From contig NWUY0303909431.1 of NCBI GenBank assembly GCA_004151065.3, forward strand, positions 1 through 11,943: a stretch of DNA of 11,943 nucleotides, given 5' to 3'. Below, in pieces: positions 8,665 to 11,943 of this stretch. The stretch's first letter is position 1. Each line of letters begins with the position of its first letter. Position numbers and translations under genes: made by a program. The notes under the pieces were generated by a model that did no database searches, had not been told where the DNA came from, and saw nothing but the letters and a program-made list of their open reading frames with translations. This stretch comes from Larix sibirica. Taxonomy: Eukaryota > Streptophyta > Pinopsida > Pinales > Pinaceae.

Positions 8665-9617
8665 AGAATAAGTTGCCATACAAACCGCATCAATGTCCAT
8701 GCTTCCCATACTTTTAAAAAATACAAAAAATGCATTGGCACATTCCATATGCAATTAAGTATACCATTTGAACATACCAAACATAGTAGAGCATATGGCC
8801 AATATCATGACAAAAAAATTGATTTGAACATGAGCCATATGAGTGGCCTCATGCCACAAAATTGTTAACAACATACAATCAAATAAATAGCGTATATGAC
8901 TTACTTATGAGACAACACTGTTAATAATAATGTTAAGTCATATGAGTTGGTGTCATATTAATATTAATTTAGTGAGATGTCCATATCAAGAAAAAAATAT
9001 TGGACAATAAAATCATATGGGACAATTAAATTAAACACAAAGGCAATGTTTAGAATTGTCAAGGATCCCCTCATAAATAAAATTGCTTGCCAAAACTAAA
9101 CTTAAAACCAATGCCCAAAATAATCACACACTAAACTCCATGCAAGCACTCATTTCATTTCAGCCATTGACACATTTATACGAACACTTTGCAAGAAAAA
9201 GTCATGCCTCCAAACACTAAACCAACGATATTATATGGGCAATTTCACTATTTGGAAAATGTTGTGATTGTATAAATTAAACATATAAACAACACCTACA
9301 TGGTTGTGTTGACGAGGAAAAATGCCTAGCTTTAATCATTGAAAAGAGGTCCAATTAGACTATTTCCAGTTTAGTGTAGGAAATCCCATCTGGATTCTAT
9401 CTCGGTAGCTATTACTAGCTTTAGGGTTTTATTAATTGCGTCCCAATCCAGAATTTAGTGTTTTCGAATGCAATAAATTAAATGCATTTAAACTAAGATG
9501 CATAATGCAATATGCCTCAAAGTAGTCCAACAAATTCAGGAAAGTATGAAGATGATAGCAATAAATGCAAGGAGTAAAATGAATTAGTTTGTTGATTACA
9601 TATATTCTAATCACTAA
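8665..9617. other. AT-rich stretch without a recognisable gene
   Basis: No supported coding region, RNA gene or terminal repeat is visible. The part before 9618 should contain the missing front of the RNase H fragment if that element were intact, but I see no matching reading frame there. Confidence 0.55.
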
Positions 9618-10019
9618 AAACTTGCTGAAGAAGGGGTGGCAGGAGTGGGAGGGATGATCTATGACCCTGACAGAAAACAAGAATTTAAATATGCATGGAG
9701 CTTGGGTAATTTGTCTAATAATCAGGTAGAGGCCTCAGCGCTTTGGAAAGGAATCAATCATATACCAAAGATGATATTAATGGGGGACTCAATTATCATT
9801 ACTCATAATGTGGCTTTAAACAAGTTTCCCTCGGAAGGACCTCTTAGTCGGATAATGAGGAGAGTTAAACAAATGATAGCAAAGTTTGATGAGCACAAAG
9901 TTTTTCATGTGCTAAGGAAATCCAATGTTGTTGCTAATGCACAAGCTAATATAGCCGTATCTTCTCTCCAAGGAACAATAAAAATCGATGAGAGAGAATT
10001 TATTGACCCTATACCTTAA
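9618..10019 (+). pseudogene. RNase H domain fragment of a second retroelement
   Basis: Frame 3 is open from 9618 to the TAA at 10017. It gives an RNase H of the RVT_3 type, which degrades the RNA strand of RNA/DNA hybrids during retrotransposition. Visible blocks are AGVGGMIYDPD (about 9639), NLSNNQVEASALWKGI (about 9705) with the catalytic Glu, LMGDSIII (about 9777) with the second Asp, VLRKSNVVANAQAN (about 9909) and EFIDPIP at the end. The first strand with the DG Asp is missing, so the 5' part is truncated. The last catalytic Asp, expected in VADAxAN, is Asn here (AAT). There is no ATG at the start. It repeats strands already present in the LINE remnant at 5762-5926 with different sequence, so it belongs to another element, either LINE or LTR. 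It is intact enough to be younger than the long LINE. Confidence 0.85.
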
Positions 10020-10080
10020 CTCAATGCATTTCATTCTACTAAGTTATGCTCTTGTGACCGGTTTTGGAAATGACAGGTAG

Positions 10081-10695
10081 CACAAATATTTGATTGCTCA
10101 TCATGCAATATTTAATTTGATTGAGAACTTAAGTTCTATTGGTCATTTGAAGCATTTAAATTCAAGCATGGCGTGGAATATTTTTGTGTGTGAGATTTAT
10201 GTTTAGTTCTTTGGCTCCTTCATGGAGGAATTCATTAGAAAAGATGGTAATTGCAACATGATTTGGATCATCCTAGAGATTGTTAAGTAATGGAATGATA
10301 TGCACTGTTGGGACTAGGACATTCTCGTCAACAGACTCGCAGATTCAGGATTCAAGCTTGAGGTAATTGGTGCATTATTTCGAAGTTTCTAGAATAAGTT
10401 TGCTTGTTTGGTCGAAGTTAGGGAGAAAGGCAGTATTGTGAGTGATGGTTATTACACTGGTTATGAAATTTGGCATGCTGATGTGATATTGGGAATTGAT
10501 GTTGGATCTGATAATTCCAAGTCTCTATATTATCTTGAAACCTTTGGTACTAATCTGTTGCATTATGAAGAAGACATGAAGAACGTTGGTAGTAGAGACC
10601 TATTTGATTTGGGTTGCAAGAGAAGAGAACCCCATCTTTCTAGTCTTAACCAGTTTGTTGGTTTGATTTTAGGAAATATTTTGTGTACTCCTTGA
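10081..10695 (+). pseudogene. Unidentified coding-like region, upstream part, interrupted
   Basis: Frame 1 is unusually open. Stops are at 10078, 10204, 10288, 10315 and 10390, then none until 10693, where about 15 would be expected by chance in DNA of this composition. The translation has ordinary protein character (IFNLIENLSSIGHLKHLN, NRLADSGFKLEVIGALF, DVILGIDVGSDNSKSLYYLE). I do not recognise the family. Three of the stops could be former Gln or Trp codons. It ends in a region where frame 3 has already opened, and probably continues there after a frameshift or across a lost intron boundary. It could be a decayed host gene or an unrecognised part of a retroelement. Confidence 0.5.
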
Positions 10696-11552
10696 GTCCT
10701 AGTAGTTGGAAGAGAGATCAATCTGGATCGGGTTTATCTAATTTTGAGAAAAGAAGGAAGCCCTCGCTCCCTAAAAATTATGCTCTAATTGTTGCCATCA
10801 TGTTGGAATATGCTTCTACTTATTTTGAGTTAGTTGGGAAGTTTAAAAAGGATTATCTTGTTTTCTCCTGGAATTTTTTGAATGATAAGGGATTTAGTCA
10901 TTTAAATGTTTATAGGGTTGAATATAAGGTGAAGAAGTTTGTTTTTTACGAATCTTTTCTCTGTGTTGATAATTGGAAGAAAGTGCAGAATCGGGGAAAA
11001 GGCAAGAAGAATATCTCTGAGCTATTGTTCTTGTGCTTTGACTTATGCTTGTTCTCTCACAAGATTGGCATAGGCAGGCAGTTCTCTTGGGAAAATTGTG
11101 TCCTTGATGGTGAGGTTATTTCTATCTATTCTCAACAGGGGAATTATTTTGTCTTGTCTGAACTTGAAACCCTTTTCTTCAGGGTTGGAGTTGTTGAGTT
11201 TTTAATTTGGAACAGGTACAATGCAAAAGATTTGGTATGTCAATTATTGAAGAAGGTTAAGAAAGAGAACAAAGCTATCAGAGCTATTATCAATAGGAAT
11301 ACCTCCATTTCTAATATGCGTTCCAAGAATCAAAGCAAACAACATGTCGTTGTCATTTCCAAGTTATCCATGGTTGAGGTTGATATTGACCTTTTAAGGT
11401 CTAAATCCCATGCTAAAAAAATAAAACATAGAGGTAAAGACGTAAACTTTTTTGCCTTTTTGTTATGCAACATAAATTTATTTTCCTTTGTGGCAAATTT
11501 TATCGAGTATATTTCAAAAGGAAATATCGACAGTTTAGAGGAAGTATTCTAG
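10650..11552 (+). CDS. Unidentified open reading frame of about 300 codons
   Basis: Frame 3 is open from 10650 to the TAG at 11550, far longer than chance allows in DNA about two-thirds A+T. The first ATG is at 10800 and would give 250 residues; the open frame before it suggests the real protein starts further up, in the frame 1 region. I do not recognise the product. Visible features are a basic segment (EKRRKPSLPK, about 10746), an aromatic-rich middle (KDYLVFSWNF; GRQFSWENCVLDGE at about 11070), a Lys/Glu-rich helix that could coil (QLLKKVKKENKAIRAIINRN, about 11241), a basic stretch (HAKKIKHRGK) and a hydrophobic segment near the end (FFAFLLCNINLFSFVANFI). No catalytic motif, signal peptide or zinc site is evident. 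It may be the 3' exon of a gene, a recently inactivated gene, or the protein of an unrecognised element. Confidence 0.5.
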   Translation, partial: PVCWFDFRKYFVYSLSPSSWKRDQSGSGLSNFEKRRKPSLPKNYALIVAIMLEYASTYFELVGKFKKDYLVFSWNFLNDKGFSHLNVYRVEYKVKKFVFYESFLCVDNWKKVQNRGKGKKNISELLFLCFDLCLFSHKIGIGRQFSWENCVLDGEVISIYSQQGNYFVLSELETLFFRVGVVEFLIWNRYNAKDLVCQLLKKVKKENKAIRAIINRNTSISNMRSKNQSKQHVVVISKLSMVEVDIDLLRSKSHAKKIKHRGKDVNFFAFLLCNINLFSFVANFIEYISKGNIDSLEEVF

Positions 11553-11635
11553 TTGTACTTTGGATAGTCATTTCCAGTTTTGAACTTGTAAAGTTGTATG
11601 TAAATATCTCTATCAAACTTATTGTATTTAAAATG
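11553..11635. other. Short sequence after the unidentified ORF
   Basis: AT-rich, with TGTA-type motifs (for example TTGTATGTAAAT about 11594) as often seen in plant 3' untranslated regions. No defined polyadenylation site can be called. Confidence 0.25.
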
Positions 11636-11678
11636 TTTTTTTTTTTTCTTTTCTTTTCTTTTTTTTTTCTTTTTTTTT
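11636..11678. repeat. Pyrimidine tract, mostly T with scattered C
   Basis: A 43-base run of T interrupted by single C residues. On the minus strand it is a purine tract and could be read as a decayed poly(A) tail of an element on that strand, but no such element is visible to its right. Confidence 0.9.
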
Positions 11679-11679
11679 A

Positions 11680-11943
11680 TAAAATCTTTTTCTTTTAACA
11701 TCTAAACATAATTAAAATTCTTTTTTTTAACATTTAAACATTTTGAACATAATTTTTTTTAATATAAAATCATTTTCTTTCCACATCTAAACATAATTAA
11801 AATTATTTTCTTTTAACATCTAAACATAACTATAACCCTTTTCTTTTAACATAATTTATTTTAATATAAAATCATTTTCTTTAACATCTAAACATAACTA
11901 ATATTTCTTTTCCTTTCACATCTAATGAGAGCTATAATTATTT
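11680..11943. repeat. AT-rich minisatellite, about 34-bp units
   Basis: The core ACATCTAAACATAA starts at 11698, 11783, 11816 and 11884, with a partial core at 11918; spacings of 33, 34 and 68 show a unit of about 34 bp. A longer block beginning AATATAAAATCATTTTCTTT recurs at 11761 and 11863, 102 bp (three units) apart. Units are degenerate, with variable T runs. The array runs off the end of the window. Confidence 0.88.

Noticed and set aside
8894-8943. 10-bp inverted repeat (ATATGACTTA and TAAGTCATAT) with a 30-base loop
   Set aside because: Short, AT-rich and with a long loop; expected by chance in several kilobases of such sequence.
9432-9680. Minus-strand 82-codon frame
   Set aside because: It overlaps the start of the plus-strand RNase H fragment, has biased composition and no motif.
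11465-11698. Plus-strand 77-codon frame ending in a run of Phe
   Set aside because: It is partly the alternative frame of the unidentified ORF and partly translation of the pyrimidine tract.
1-11943. tRNA, rRNA or other structured RNA genes
   Set aside because: No conserved box sequences or cloverleaf-like arrangement was found by eye on either strand.

Overview
This window looks like nuclear DNA of a land plant with a large, repeat-rich genome. The main reason is a long, decayed LINE of the plant L1 type. It carries a DUF4283 domain and zinc knuckle, an APE-type endonuclease, a reverse transcriptase (RT), a zf-RVT domain and the start of an RNase H. A DUF4283 ORF1 joined to this ORF2 layout is a plant feature. 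The style of the LINE and the long AT-rich spacer suggest a gymnosperm, but that is only inference. Nothing in the window looks prokaryotic, viral or organellar.

Layout. Bases 1-375 hold no firm gene. Bases 376-about 5926 are one plus-strand LINE, readable almost end to end if one follows frame changes and ignores about two dozen stops. It is a fossil: stops and frameshifts occur throughout, both acidic residues of RT motif A are replaced, and the zinc knuckle is broken. Three internal tandem duplications (94, 132 and 34 bp) have enlarged it, and two of them account exactly for the reading-frame change seen across them. The copy fades out in the first part of its RNase H domain.

Bases 5927-9617 are AT-rich and without a recognisable gene, but contain several local tandem duplications (spacings 20, 36, 81 and 268 bp). 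Bases 9618-10019 hold an RNase H fragment from a second, different retroelement. From about 10081 to 11552 there is a stretch of coding character that I cannot identify: about 205 codons with few stops in one frame, then about 300 fully open codons in another frame. The end of the window is a pyrimidine tract followed by an AT-rich minisatellite.

No complete working gene can be claimed. The region that most deserves a second look is 10081-11552.
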